DNA from: Eubacterium sp. | Lineage (GTDB): Bacteria; Bacillota; Clostridia; Lachnospirales; Lachnospiraceae | DNA: 64,000 nt | Assembly (NCBI GenBank): GCA_022794015.1 | Contig: JAAWDZ010000029.1 | Location: 58,146-122,145 of the forward strand | Reading direction: 5' to 3' | Shown: positions 1-10,200 of the stretch, piece after piece | How the letters are laid out: every line of letters begins with the position of its first letter | How positions within the stretch are numbered: position 1 is the first letter of the stretch | Position numbers and translations under genes: made by a program | The notes under the pieces: generated by a model | What the model was told of the DNA's origin: nothing | Seen by the model: only the letters and a program-made list of their open reading frames with translations | The model's database searches: none

Positions 1-1716
1 GGCCTTGTGATGACAGGCTTCAGTTATTCCGCGGCACAGAGCAGCTATACCGGACAGCAGGTTAGCAGTGCGGAAAATCTGGCTTCTTCATTGCGAATTC
101 TGTTTCAGGATGTCAATGATCTCTCCCTGAGCATTGCGACAAATTCAGCCGTACTTGATATTTTGCATTCCAATCAGTCGGATGAACTGAATCTGGATTC
201 TGAACTGTGGGTGCATCGGACGTCTGTACAGATGATTGAGGATATCGTGGCCTTAAAGGGGTATGTAAAAACGATGTCTGTATATCCGGAAAACGGTGTA
301 GTCCCGTATCTGCGCTGTATGGATTCAAGCGCATATATATTTGACTTATCAGAAATCCGCAAGTCTAAAGAATATAAAGATACGATAGCGCACCGTGGAA
401 AGGGGCTGTGGGTAAAGTGCAGCAGGGGAAAGGGAACGCTGTTTGAGGCCAACAGAGAGGATAAACTGGTGCTTTGCAGAGGCGTGTGGGATGCAGAGAG
501 GAAAAATCAGGTCGGCTTTCTGACCATAGGCGTCGCGGAACAGGAAATCAGAAAGCTCTGTGAAAATGCTGTTGAGGAAAAGGACGAGGGAATTCTGCTG
601 TTAAATGCGACGGGGGAAATGATTGTAAGCTACGGAAAAGAGGTGAAGGGAGCAGCGGAATATATTGCGGAGCAGGAATTTTTAGGGCAGGAGAAGTGCA
701 GAGGAAGCTTTAACGGAACCGAAATATACGGTTACGAAATACTGCCGGAAAATTGCTATGTATACAAGACGGTAAGAAAACGCACTTTTCTGGACTTTTT
801 TTGCGATATTGTGTATCTGCCGCTGCTTTTTGCCGCCGGAATTATTCTTGGCCTGCTTCCGGTGCTGCTATTTGTTTCTTCGCTGGTCAGCGAGCCGATG
901 GGGAAGGTCTGCGCAGCGATGGTGCAATTTCGGCAGGGAGATTTTGATCAGAGGCTGGAGGTGGTTTCCGGAGATGAAATTGGTCAGGTTGCAGAAGGCT
1001 TTAATCAGATGGTGGCGCATATAAAGGAACTGATTGATAAAAATTATATTATGGCGCTCAAGGAAAGAGAGAGCGAGCTTGCCCTGCTGCAGGCGCAGAT
1101 TAATCCGCATTTTTTGTATAATGCTCTGGACAGTATTTACTGGCAGGCGGTAAACGCGGATGATGAGGATACGGCAGAAAGCATTTATGGTCTTTCACAG
1201 CTGTTTCGGCTTGTACTCAGTCAGGGGAATCAGTTTGTAACGGTAGAAATGGAAACGGAGCTGGTGGAGCGCTATCTGGAAATTCAGAAGATGAGATTTC
1301 TGCGTCAGATGGAGTATGAGATTCAGGTAGAGCCGGAGGTTTTATATGAAAAAATTCCGAAGCTTATTTTACAGCCTTTTGTAGAAAATGCAGTAGTGCA
1401 TGGGATAGAAAAAAAGGACATGGTCTGCACGATTTGTGTAACGGCAAAATGGGAAGGCAACGGGATTCTGTTTCAGATTTGCGATACGGGCGCGGGCATG
1501 TCCGCAGAGCAGCTGGAAAGCATCTGGGAGCAAGGGTCTGATCAGAAATTTTCCGGGCAGAGGATTGGCGGCTATGCCGTCAAAAATATAAGACAACGTC
1601 TAAAGCTGGTTTATGGCGGCGCATACCGTCTGGATATTCAAAGCGAAGAGGGAAAAGGTACGACAGTGACGATTTATATTCCAGGGGAAGAAAAGGAGGA
1701 GGAGCATGGTACTTAA
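1..1716 (+). CDS. YesM-type sensor histidine kinase, 5' end cut off by the window
   Basis: Membrane sensor kinase of the YesM/LytS-like (His_kinase, PF06580) class, which in Firmicutes usually controls sugar or polysaccharide uptake genes. The reading frame is open to base 1, and the usual first membrane segment is not present, so the true start lies upstream; the GTG at 7 is unlikely to be the start. Seen in order: an extracellular sensor region, a second membrane segment around bases 800-880, a HAMP linker (900-1050), the phosphoacceptor block with motif QINPHFLYNALD (His codon at 1108-1110), and an HATPase domain with the N-box FVENAVVHG and G-box DTGAGM. It overlaps the following response-regulator gene by 11 bp, so the two are translationally coupled. 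Family assignment is firm; the ligand is unknown. Confidence 0.93.
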   Translation, partial: GLVMTGFSYSAAQSSYTGQQVSSAENLASSLRILFQDVNDLSLSIATNSAVLDILHSNQSDELNLDSELWVHRTSVQMIEDIVALKGYVKTMSVYPENGVVPYLRCMDSSAYIFDLSEIRKSKEYKDTIAHRGKGLWVKCSRGKGTLFEANREDKLVLCRGVWDAERKNQVGFLTIGVAEQEIRKLCENAVEEKDEGILLLNATGEMIVSYGKEVKGAAEYIAEQEFLGQEKCRGSFNGTEIYGYEILPENCYVYKTVRKRTFLDFFCDIVYLPLLFAAGIILGLLPVLLFVSSLVSEPMGKVCAAMVQFRQGDFDQRLEVVSGDEIGQVAEGFNQMVAHIKELIDKNYIMALKERESELALLQAQINPHFLYNALDSIYWQAVNADDEDTAESIYGLSQLFRLVLSQGNQFVTVEMETELVERYLEIQKMRFLRQMEYEIQVEPEVLYEKIPKLILQPFVENAVVHGIEKKDMVCTICVTAKWEGNGILFQICDTGAGMSAEQLESIWEQGSDQKFSGQRIGGYAVKNIRQRLKLVYGGAYRLDIQSEEGKGTTVTIYIPGEEKEEEHGT

Positions 1717-2437
1717 GCTGTTGATCGCAGAGGATGAGGATATTATACGCAATGGTATGGAAAAATATATCCGTCTGCATACGGAGCGTTTTACACAGAT
1801 TTATACGGCAAAAAACGGAGGGGAGGCATTGGATCTGGTTTTTAAGCACCGGCCGGATATCCTGCTTTTGGATATGCAGATGCCGGTAAAAAATGGAATT
1901 GCAGTTATGCAGGAGATGAAAAGGGCACAGATTACGCCAGAGATAATTGTTTTAAGCGGTTTTGATGAATTCAGCTTTGCGCAGCAGGCTCTGCGGTTCG
2001 GCGTGAGGGATTATCTGCTAAAACCGGTTCGTTCGTCGGATATTTTAAAGCTTCTGCTTTTGGTGGCGGATGAAATTGAGGGCGTGGAGGCGGACGGCGG
2101 AAGACAGGAAGAAAAATCTTCGTTTCATATTGTAGACCGGGCGCGGGAATATGTGGAAGAGCATTATGGAGAAGAGCTTACATTACAGAAGGTGGCGGAT
2201 GTTGTGGGGATATCCGCCGGGTACCTTTCGTCGCAATTTTCACAGCATCTGGATTGCGGGTTTATAGATTACCTGAACAAAATACGGGTGGAACATGCAT
2301 GCGCTTATCTGAAGCAGAATTATTTTAAAACATATGAAATTGCTTATAAGGTGGGATACCGGGATGAAAAGTATTTTTCGCGGGTATTTAAAAAGCTGAC
2401 AGGGATGTCGCCAAGCGAATATAAGAGCCGGCCGTAG
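1706..2437 (+). CDS. YesN-type response regulator (REC + AraC HTH)
   Basis: Cytoplasmic DNA-binding response regulator, partner of the preceding kinase. The N-terminal receiver domain (about residues 3-120) has the acidic pair EDED near the start, the phosphoacceptor Asp56 in LLLDMQMP, and the conserved Lys in LLKPV. The C-terminal AraC/XylS double helix-turn-helix (about 143-243) ends with the signature motif VGYRDEKYFSRVFKKLTG. At 243 residues it is shorter than classical YesN proteins (350-500), which carry an extra middle domain; here REC and HTH are joined by a short linker. The nearest likely target is the promoter at about 2495-2522 of the large secreted protein, whose -35 is poor (inference). 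Confidence 0.93.
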   Translation: MVLKLLIAEDEDIIRNGMEKYIRLHTERFTQIYTAKNGGEALDLVFKHRPDILLLDMQMPVKNGIAVMQEMKRAQITPEIIVLSGFDEFSFAQQALRFGVRDYLLKPVRSSDILKLLLLVADEIEGVEADGGRQEEKSSFHIVDRAREYVEEHYGEELTLQKVADVVGISAGYLSSQFSQHLDCGFIDYLNKIRVEHACAYLKQNYFKTYEIAYKVGYRDEKYFSRVFKKLTGMSPSEYKSRP

Positions 2438-2494
2438 GGTTGATGACGGAAAAAGAATATGAAAATAGTCCACCATTTTGGAAAAATGGGTTCT

Positions 2495-2522
2495 GTTTTC
2501 ATTTTTTTTGTGCTGTTATAAT
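2495..2522 (+). promoter_or_regulatory. Probable promoter of the 1547-residue secreted protein
   Basis: A perfect -10 TATAAT lies at 2517-2522 without a good -35 at the right distance, as expected for an activator-dependent promoter. A short stem (CCATTTT / AAAATGG, about 2473-2489) sits upstream. The stretch from -10 to ribosome binding site (TATAATAA ... ATAACAGGAGG) resembles the leader of the beta-helix protein gene at 56041-56083. Control by the adjacent YesN-type regulator is inferred. Confidence 0.6.
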
Positions 2523-2551
2523 AAAACTATCAAAATAACAGGAGGTATAAG

Positions 2552-5500
2552 ATGAAGGAAAAGTTTTTATCACTGTGTCTGTCGTTTGTAATGCTTCTGA
2601 CGGCAGTGACAGGAGCAGTCCCTGCTGCGGCGGTGCGGGCTGCGCAGCTGCCGGAAACAATTGTGGTGAAAGGCAGCGCAGTGGAAGCCAAGTGGCTGAC
2701 AGAAAATGGTACGGATACCTATGGAGATGGAAAAGAAGCGGAATACTTAAAGGTTTCAAGCGGTCAGTATGCAAACGGAGAATTTATGGCAGAGTTTGCA
2801 GAGGCGGGAATTTATCAGATGAGTTTTCTGGCTGCAGTAAAATCTGCCCCTACCAAATTTCACATTGAAGTACGTCCGGAAAGTGATGAAAATGCTTTTA
2901 AGACATTTTATGATGATGCATTTTTTGCCGTGACAGATGAAGGAGACAGTTATAATACGTATACCGAATTTGGAAACGGCCCTTCCGTACAGATTCCAGC
3001 GGCAGGCAGTTATGTATTTAAAATCGGTTCCTGGGCACAAGGCGCTGATTTTAAATTGGCTGAGATACGGTTTGATGCCACGGAAATCTTTGAACCGTAT
3101 GATCCGCAGCGGGTGCATCCTGTAGCTGCAGACGGCGAAACAGAGCTGGTAATCGGAGATTTACGTAACGGCGTTCCGAAGGATACGGCGCGGGACTTTA
3201 AGCTGAATGTGGCCAAAGCCGGGAATTACACGATTACTTATACCCTGGGTCAAAATAGCGGCACGCTTGCATCGGATTCGGAGGATGCGTTTGGGGTAAC
3301 GGTAAATCCGGGAATGGAAACAGAGGAAAGTTATCCGGCAGTGACAATTACAAAGTATTATCAGGAGCTGCCGGTGAAACAGACGGTCAGTCTTGGCGCG
3401 GGAGAGCAGACGCTTCGTTTACAGACGCTTGTAGACGGCTTTACGATTACAAAAGTGGTTTTGAATCCGCAGACGGTTCATACGGCTGACGCAACGCAGG
3501 GCGGCGATGTCATTGACGCCTCGGCTTACAGCAGCGCGTCAGGCTTCCATGCGATTGAAGCAGGCGGAAATATTGGTTATTCTGCGGAAGGGCTTAAAGT
3601 CGATTATGCCGTTTTGGTAGAAAAATCCGGCGTATATACGGTTTCTTATGAGTATATTTCACAGAATGAAGCATCTTTGATTACACAGATTGACGGAGTG
3701 CAGGTAGCGGAGAGTGAAACGGCAGCTTCTACAGCGCCGGGCAACTGGTATGAGGCAGATTATGCAGATACGGAAACAGATGGCGTTTCCTTCCGTCTGG
3801 AAAAAGGGCTTCATACGGTTAGCGTTGTATGGACAAAAGCAAATATTAATATGAAGTCGTTGAATCTGATCTGCATGACGCCGGATATGGGTGCTTATGT
3901 ATTTGAAGTGGAAGGCGAGCTTGGACCTGACGGAACTGGCGCTTATCAGGTTTCCTCCGGAAAAGAAACCGATATAAACGGAAACGAGGTTGGCTATATG
4001 CAGGTTTCCTCTGCGCAGTATGCAAACGGCAGATGGATTGTAAATTTCCCGTATGCAGGTACATATAAGGTGCAGATGGTGATGGCAGTTCCTACTCTGA
4101 CAAATAATGTGCATATGGAATGGACGCCAGCGCCAGCACAGAGCGACAATGATTTTACAGTGTTAAGCGAAAATATACCGGTAGAGCAGACTCAGCCGAA
4201 TGAGTACAGGACATTTGGCGGACCGGAGCTTGCAGTAGAAGAAGCGGGCGAATATGATATAAAATTCGGTTCCTGGGTGGCAGGCGCAAACTGGAAGCTG
4301 GACAAATTTATTTTTACCTGTGAAAATCCGGTTATGCCGCCGTCAACAGATGAACCACTGATCGTGGAAAAAGGCAGTACATTGAACCTGCGGGAAGCTT
4401 TGGCGGCCAATAAAAAAGGAAGCCTCCGCGCGAATCCTTCTACTGGCGATTATGTGGATTATGTGATTGAAGTTAAAGAGGAAGGCGATTATATTCTGAC
4501 CTATTCTGTAGGCGCAAACAACGGTGCGGTTGAGGATGCATTCCAGGTGCAGGTTGCGGAATACAAGGAAGAAGTAAGCGGTGATAATTTTACACAGAAG
4601 CTTGCGCCAGTGCAGATGACACGCTACTATGACGCTATTATGGAAAGGCAGGCAATTCGCCTGAGGGCAGGTAAATTTGTGCTGAGGACAAAGGCGTTAA
4701 ACAGTGGCTTTAGCCTTTCACGGTTTACGATTTCTGATCAGATTGTAACGGAAATTCCGGGAGACGGCACAGCTGTTACGATTGATGCGGTAGATTTTAA
4801 CGACAGCGACAATTATCATGCAATCCAGAGTGGCAGCGCAGGCGGTAAAGGAAACATCGGTTATTCTGCGCCGGGGCTTGGTCTGGATTATGCGGTGCAG
4901 ACAGAAAAGAGCGGTATTTATAACATCAGCTACCATTATACGTCATCCGGTGACAGCAGCCTGACGACGCAGCGTCTGACAGGAGACGGCGTAGTAAGCC
5001 TGGGAACCAGTCAGATTTTAAAAGCAACCGGAACTGGAAACTGGTATGATGCGGATTATGTTGACAGTGAGAATGTCCCTGTATTGCTGGCAGGAGGACA
5101 AAATACCCTGCGCGTGCGCTGGGATTCAGCAGACATCAACTTAAGATCTTTTACACTGGCATATCAGGGAAGCGCAGTGGAGTATGTTAAAGAGCTGCTT
5201 GGCGCTCTTCCGTCGAAGGGAGATCTGACACTGGAAGACGAAGCTGCAGTGGAAAAGGCAAAGGCTTCCTATGAGGCACTTTCGGCAGAAGAGAAGGAGC
5301 AGATCGAAGCAGAGCTTGTAACGAAATTAAATGAGGCAATCGCACAGATTCCGGTTTTATGGCTTGCAAAAACAATTGCGGACAACAAAGAGAATCTGGA
5401 AAAAACATTCGGTACATATAACGAAGCAGACTACAGACCGGAAAAATGGACGCAGCTTGTAGCGGCAAAAAATGCCGGACTTGATGCGATTGGTAAAGCA

Positions 5501-7195
5501 ACAACAATTGCCGAAGCGGATCGTGAATTAAGAATCGCAAAAGCGGCAATGGCAGCAGTGCAAAAGAAACTGAAATCCATTCAGCTGACTCCGAATAAAT
5601 CCATTATGCTTGCACAGAGCAAGGCATACCGCAGAAACGGATTTTTAAATAGCCAGGTAAAGGTCGGAAACTATGTGGATTACTTTGTCGACGTAAAGGA
5701 AGCAGGCGAATATACTTTTACCTACGCGCTTTATGCGGACGAGGCTATAGAGGATGCTTTTGCGATTAAATATGACGAGAATGAGTATCCGGATACATTA
5801 GCCGGAGAATATGCAAAGGTAAGCGTGCCGAAGATCGAAGTAGAAGGAAATCTTGTAAAGGAAATCCGCGGCACAGTATCCTTAAAAGAGGGCGAACAGA
5901 CGATTCGTTTTGAGATATTAAACGACAAAGTGCGTTTAAACCGTATAAAAATACAGAAAAAGAAGGCAGTGGAGATTACAGCACTCGCAGAGGGAGGAAA
6001 ATTCTCATGTCCTGCAGACAGGTTTGCAGAAGCTCAGAATCAGTATCTGCTGGAAAACGGCATGGTTACAGGAACAGCAGCCGGGACCGCTCTGGATTAT
6101 CCGGTATCTGTTCAGAGTGAGGTGACCGGGTTTGTTACATATATGTATGCATATGAGAAAAATCAGGCGCCAAAGCTTGTGATTTCTAAAGTAGACGCAG
6201 ACGGGACGGTAAGCAGGCTGGCAGAAACTCAGGTAAGTAAAACAGATGGCTTTGCAGAATCAGAACAGGCAGCAGTTGTATTACCTGCCGGGGATTACAC
6301 ACTCCGCATTGCTATGGAAAATGACGGCGTGGATTTGAGGAGCTTTGCAGTAAGTGGCGACAGGAAGCATATTCCGGCAGAAAGCGTCCGGTTGAATGCA
6401 CATCGCATAAATCTGCAGCCGCAGGGAAGCTTTGTCTTAACAGCAGTACTGACTCCGGAGAATACGACCTCTGAGGTAGTATGGAGCACAGATAACGCTT
6501 CGGTTGCAGCAGTAGACGAGCATGGCACAATAACGGCCATAAAAGACGGCATTGCAGTAATTACAGCTTCTATAGACGGCAAGACGGCGCAGTGTACAGT
6601 TGTTGTCGGAAAAGACAATCAGAAGCCGGAAGATCCAGATGATCCAAAGGATCCGGATGGACCAAAGGATCCGCAGGAACTGATACCGACCTTTGCCGCA
6701 CACGTAGACGCTGTTTTAGCACTGACAACTTTGTATGTGGGCGGAGATACACAGAATAAGACGGCCATCGGCATTGTCGTACCGACCGGAGCCAATCTGG
6801 CATCCGTTGCTTATACATCTGCTGTTCCTGATGTTGCGGAAGTATCCGCTGCCGGAGCAGTAACTGCAAAGAAAGCAGGTACGGCTGTCATTACCGTAAG
6901 TGTTACGCTTACAAATGGAGAAACGGCAAAGCTGCAGCGGCAGATTACCGTAAAGAAAGCATATATTAAGCCTGCAAAAGCCAACTACAGCGTTAAGACG
7001 GGAAAAACTGTCACCTTAAAGGCAAAGGCATATGGCTCAAATAAAAAGATTACCTTTAAGTTTGCGAATAAGAAGAGTAAAAAGTTTGCGACGCTGACAA
7101 AGGCCGGAAAGCTGACAGGAAAAGCGAAAGGAACGGTAAAAGTAACTGCAAAAGCAGGCAAAGTGAAAAAGACATTTAAAGTCAAGGTAAAATAA
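2552..7195 (+). CDS. Giant secreted non-catalytic protein of repeated carbohydrate-binding-like modules
   Basis: 1547 residues with a signal peptide (about 1-31, AVRA-A cleavage) and strong AGGAGG upstream. I see three kinds of beta-rich module in a repeated order: A (about 35-183 and 446-596; motif KVSSGQYANG / QVSSAQYANG and IGSWAQGADFKL / FGSWVAGANWKL), B (190-308, 602-734, 1009-1138; DFKLNV..AGNYTITYTLG..EDAF) and C (309-442, 735-874, 1139-1268; GNIGYSA.GL..DYAV, GNWYDADY). A FIVAR-like helical stretch (875-1008) interrupts them. Then come BIG2 (1274-1352), a Pro/Asp linker and a cationic tail (1376-1547). A, B and C resemble CBM6/CBM35-type sandwiches, but I cannot assign a family. No glycoside hydrolase motif is visible. 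Likely role: substrate capture or scaffolding on the cell surface with the GH enzymes that follow (inference). Confidence 0.85.
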   Translation: MKEKFLSLCLSFVMLLTAVTGAVPAAAVRAAQLPETIVVKGSAVEAKWLTENGTDTYGDGKEAEYLKVSSGQYANGEFMAEFAEAGIYQMSFLAAVKSAPTKFHIEVRPESDENAFKTFYDDAFFAVTDEGDSYNTYTEFGNGPSVQIPAAGSYVFKIGSWAQGADFKLAEIRFDATEIFEPYDPQRVHPVAADGETELVIGDLRNGVPKDTARDFKLNVAKAGNYTITYTLGQNSGTLASDSEDAFGVTVNPGMETEESYPAVTITKYYQELPVKQTVSLGAGEQTLRLQTLVDGFTITKVVLNPQTVHTADATQGGDVIDASAYSSASGFHAIEAGGNIGYSAEGLKVDYAVLVEKSGVYTVSYEYISQNEASLITQIDGVQVAESETAASTAPGNWYEADYADTETDGVSFRLEKGLHTVSVVWTKANINMKSLNLICMTPDMGAYVFEVEGELGPDGTGAYQVSSGKETDINGNEVGYMQVSSAQYANGRWIVNFPYAGTYKVQMVMAVPTLTNNVHMEWTPAPAQSDNDFTVLSENIPVEQTQPNEYRTFGGPELAVEEAGEYDIKFGSWVAGANWKLDKFIFTCENPVMPPSTDEPLIVEKGSTLNLREALAANKKGSLRANPSTGDYVDYVIEVKEEGDYILTYSVGANNGAVEDAFQVQVAEYKEEVSGDNFTQKLAPVQMTRYYDAIMERQAIRLRAGKFVLRTKALNSGFSLSRFTISDQIVTEIPGDGTAVTIDAVDFNDSDNYHAIQSGSAGGKGNIGYSAPGLGLDYAVQTEKSGIYNISYHYTSSGDSSLTTQRLTGDGVVSLGTSQILKATGTGNWYDADYVDSENVPVLLAGGQNTLRVRWDSADINLRSFTLAYQGSAVEYVKELLGALPSKGDLTLEDEAAVEKAKASYEALSAEEKEQIEAELVTKLNEAIAQIPVLWLAKTIADNKENLEKTFGTYNEADYRPEKWTQLVAAKNAGLDAIGKATTIAEADRELRIAKAAMAAVQKKLKSIQLTPNKSIMLAQSKAYRRNGFLNSQVKVGNYVDYFVDVKEAGEYTFTYALYADEAIEDAFAIKYDENEYPDTLAGEYAKVSVPKIEVEGNLVKEIRGTVSLKEGEQTIRFEILNDKVRLNRIKIQKKKAVEITALAEGGKFSCPADRFAEAQNQYLLENGMVTGTAAGTALDYPVSVQSEVTGFVTYMYAYEKNQAPKLVISKVDADGTVSRLAETQVSKTDGFAESEQAAVVLPAGDYTLRIAMENDGVDLRSFAVSGDRKHIPAESVRLNAHRINLQPQGSFVLTAVLTPENTTSEVVWSTDNASVAAVDEHGTITAIKDGIAVITASIDGKTAQCTVVVGKDNQKPEDPDDPKDPDGPKDPQELIPTFAAHVDAVLALTTLYVGGDTQNKTAIGIVVPTGANLASVAYTSAVPDVAEVSAAGAVTAKKAGTAVITVSVTLTNGETAKLQRQITVKKAYIKPAKANYSVKTGKTVTLKAKAYGSNKKITFKFANKKSKKFATLTKAGKLTGKAKGTVKVTAKAGKVKKTFKVKVK

Positions 7196-7220
7196 TCGTT
7201 GTCAGAAGAAAGGAGTTTTC

Positions 7221-10200
7221 ATGGTTAAGTTGAAAAACAGATTTGCAGCGGCCACCCTTGCGGCGGCAATCGCTGTGGCAGGCCTTCCGGCAGGCGGAAA
7301 TGTTACGGCAAATGCCCAGTGTCTTGACGGCCTTACGGATTTGGGACGCCAGGTTGCTGCAGAGGGCTGCGTATTGATAAAAAACGACAATAACGTACTG
7401 CCGTTAGAAGGCGGCGTATCCATTTCCGTTTTCGGACGTGCACAGTGTAACTATTATAAGAGCGGTACGGGTTCCGGCGGTGATGTAAAAGCGCCGTATA
7501 CAGTAGGTATTTTAGAGGGACTTCGTAAAAACCCAAAAGTGAAGGTAAATGAAGAACTTGCCAAAATCTATACGGACTGGGTGGCAAACGGTCATGGCTT
7601 TGACAACGGCGGCGGCGGCTGGGCTGCGGAGCCGTGGTTTCAGGCAGAAATGCCGCTGGAGCAGTCCGTGGCGGAGGCAGCAAAGGCCAAATCCGACGTA
7701 GCTGTGGTTCTGATTGGACGTACTGCAGGAGAGGACAAGGACGGTGCCAATACGGCAGGCAGCTATCTTTTGACCGATTTGGAAAAACAGATGCTGGAAA
7801 CCGTTACGGGTACGTTTGATAAAGTAGTTGTTGTACTGAATGTTCCGGCTATCATTGATATGAAGTGGGTGGAAGAGTATGATGTGGAATCCGTCCTCTA
7901 TACATGGCAGGGAGGTATGAATGGCGGCGACGGTGCGGCAGACGTACTGACCGGAGATGTAAATCCAAGCGGTCGCCTGACTGACACCATCGCGAAGAAT
8001 TATTCCGATTATCCTTCTGCGCCTTATTTTGGCAGGACAGATTACAATTATTATGTAGAGGATATTTATGTAGGTTACCGTTATTTTGAGACTTTTGCAC
8101 AGGATAAGGTAGCATATCCGTTTGGTTACGGGCTTTCCTATACGACCTTTGAGACGAGCACCTACGCAGTAACGGAATCCGATGGTTATATCAATGTCTT
8201 TACGACTGTAGAAAATACCGGTGACCGTGCCGGAAAGGAAACTGTTCAGGTATACTATGGAGCGCCGCAGGGGACACTGGGCAATCCTGCAAAGGAGCTG
8301 GCGGCGTTTGCAAAGACGAAACTCATAGAGCCGGGCGAATCCCAGGATATTACCTTAAGCTTTCGGATTGCCGACATGGCGCCTTATGATGACAGCGGCG
8401 TAACCGGACATGACAGCGCATATGTCCTGGAAGCAGGAGATTACAATATTTATGTTGGAAATGATGTCAGGGACAGCCAGTTGGAATACACCTATGTGCA
8501 GGATGAAACAGAGGTAGTCGAACAGCTGAGCGAGCAGATGGCGCCGGTGCATGAATTTGAACGTATGAAACCGGTGGCAGATGAGGATGGCAATCTGACC
8601 GTGGGCTTTGAGCCGACACCGACGCAGACGGTAGACGTCATTGATAAAATAGAACAGAATCTGCCGGAAGAGCTTTCTAAGAAAGACGATGGCCACTATG
8701 ATTTGATTGATGTTTACAATGGAGACGTAACAACAGAAGAATTTGTAGCGCAGCTTACAAATGAAGAGCTGACTTCTATTGTACAGGGCGAAGGTATGAG
8801 TCCGGCCAATGTTACTGCCGGCGTGGCAAGCGCATTTGGCGGCGTCAATACCCGTAAAGACGGGAGTGTCCGGACATTGACTGATTTATATGGAATCCCG
8901 CGTGCGGCAACGGCGGACGGTCCTTCCGGTATCCGTCAGACAGCGGCGGCGACCAGCATTCCGGGCGGTGCGGCCATTGCCTGCACCTGGAATACAGATC
9001 TGGTAGAGCGGTTATTTCAGTTAGAAGGCCAGGAGATGGTTTTAAATAATATTGATTCTATCTTAGGGCCTGGGATCAACCTGCACCGCAACCCGCTCAA
9101 TGGACGTAATTTTGAGTATTATTCGGAAGACCCGTTGGTAACCGGGAAGATAGCTGCGGCAGTGACAAAGGGAATCCAGAGTACAGGCGCAACCGTAACG
9201 ATTAAGCATTTCGCGGCAAACAATCAGGAATCGAACCGTCATTATGATGATTCCCGCGTATCTGAGCGTGCACTGCGCCAGCTTTACCTGAAATGTTTTG
9301 AAATTCCGGTAAAAGAAGGTAAGGCGCGGTCACTGATGACAAGCTACAACCCGATCAACGGATTATGGGCGGCGAGCAATTACGATCTGGCTACCGAAAT
9401 TTTACGTAATGAATGGGGTTATGAAGGAATTGTCATGACAGACTGGTGGGCAAGAATGAACCGTGAAATTGGCAACAGCAGTACGACCGCAAGCGGCGTA
9501 CAGTATCTGGCCAGCATGGTAAAATCACAGAATGACCTGTACATGGTAACGCCGGATTCTTCCACTACGGCGGCAGCGAATACGAATACAACATTAGATA
9601 TGGCAGAGCGTTTGGAGAATGGTTATATCACCAGGGCAGAATTACAGAGGAGTGCAGTCAATATCTGTAATTACCTGATGAAATCACAGGCTTTTGCAAG
9701 ATTGAATAATCTGGATTTTGAACCGTATTTTGTAAAAGGGGACGACTGGTTTAAAGTTGAAAAGGATACGATGGGCAATCCAAGGCTTGCTTCTATCAGT
9801 ATCGGCGGTACGCCAATCGCAGACTTTAACAAATATGTATTGGAATACAGTGCAGAAGTTCCGGCAGATGCAATTCCGGAAGTAACCGCAGAGGCTGCGG
9901 ATGGAGAAGAGGTTTCCATAGAGCAGGCGACCGCGGATAGCCCGGCAGCACTGATCCATGTAAGGGGAGATGGAGAAGAAATAATTTACCGCGTCATCTT
10001 TGCCTTACAGGGCGGCGGCGTACAGGAGGTTCTGGCAGATGATATCAGGGTAAATGGCGTATCCTTAGATGGGTTTGATCCATCTGTAAGGACTTATGCG
10101 GTTCCATTGGATTCTGACAATGAGCCTCAGGTAACTGCAACAGCGGCAGAAGGTATCGACGTCCAGACCGTATATGATCCCCAAACCAGGACAGCTGTTG

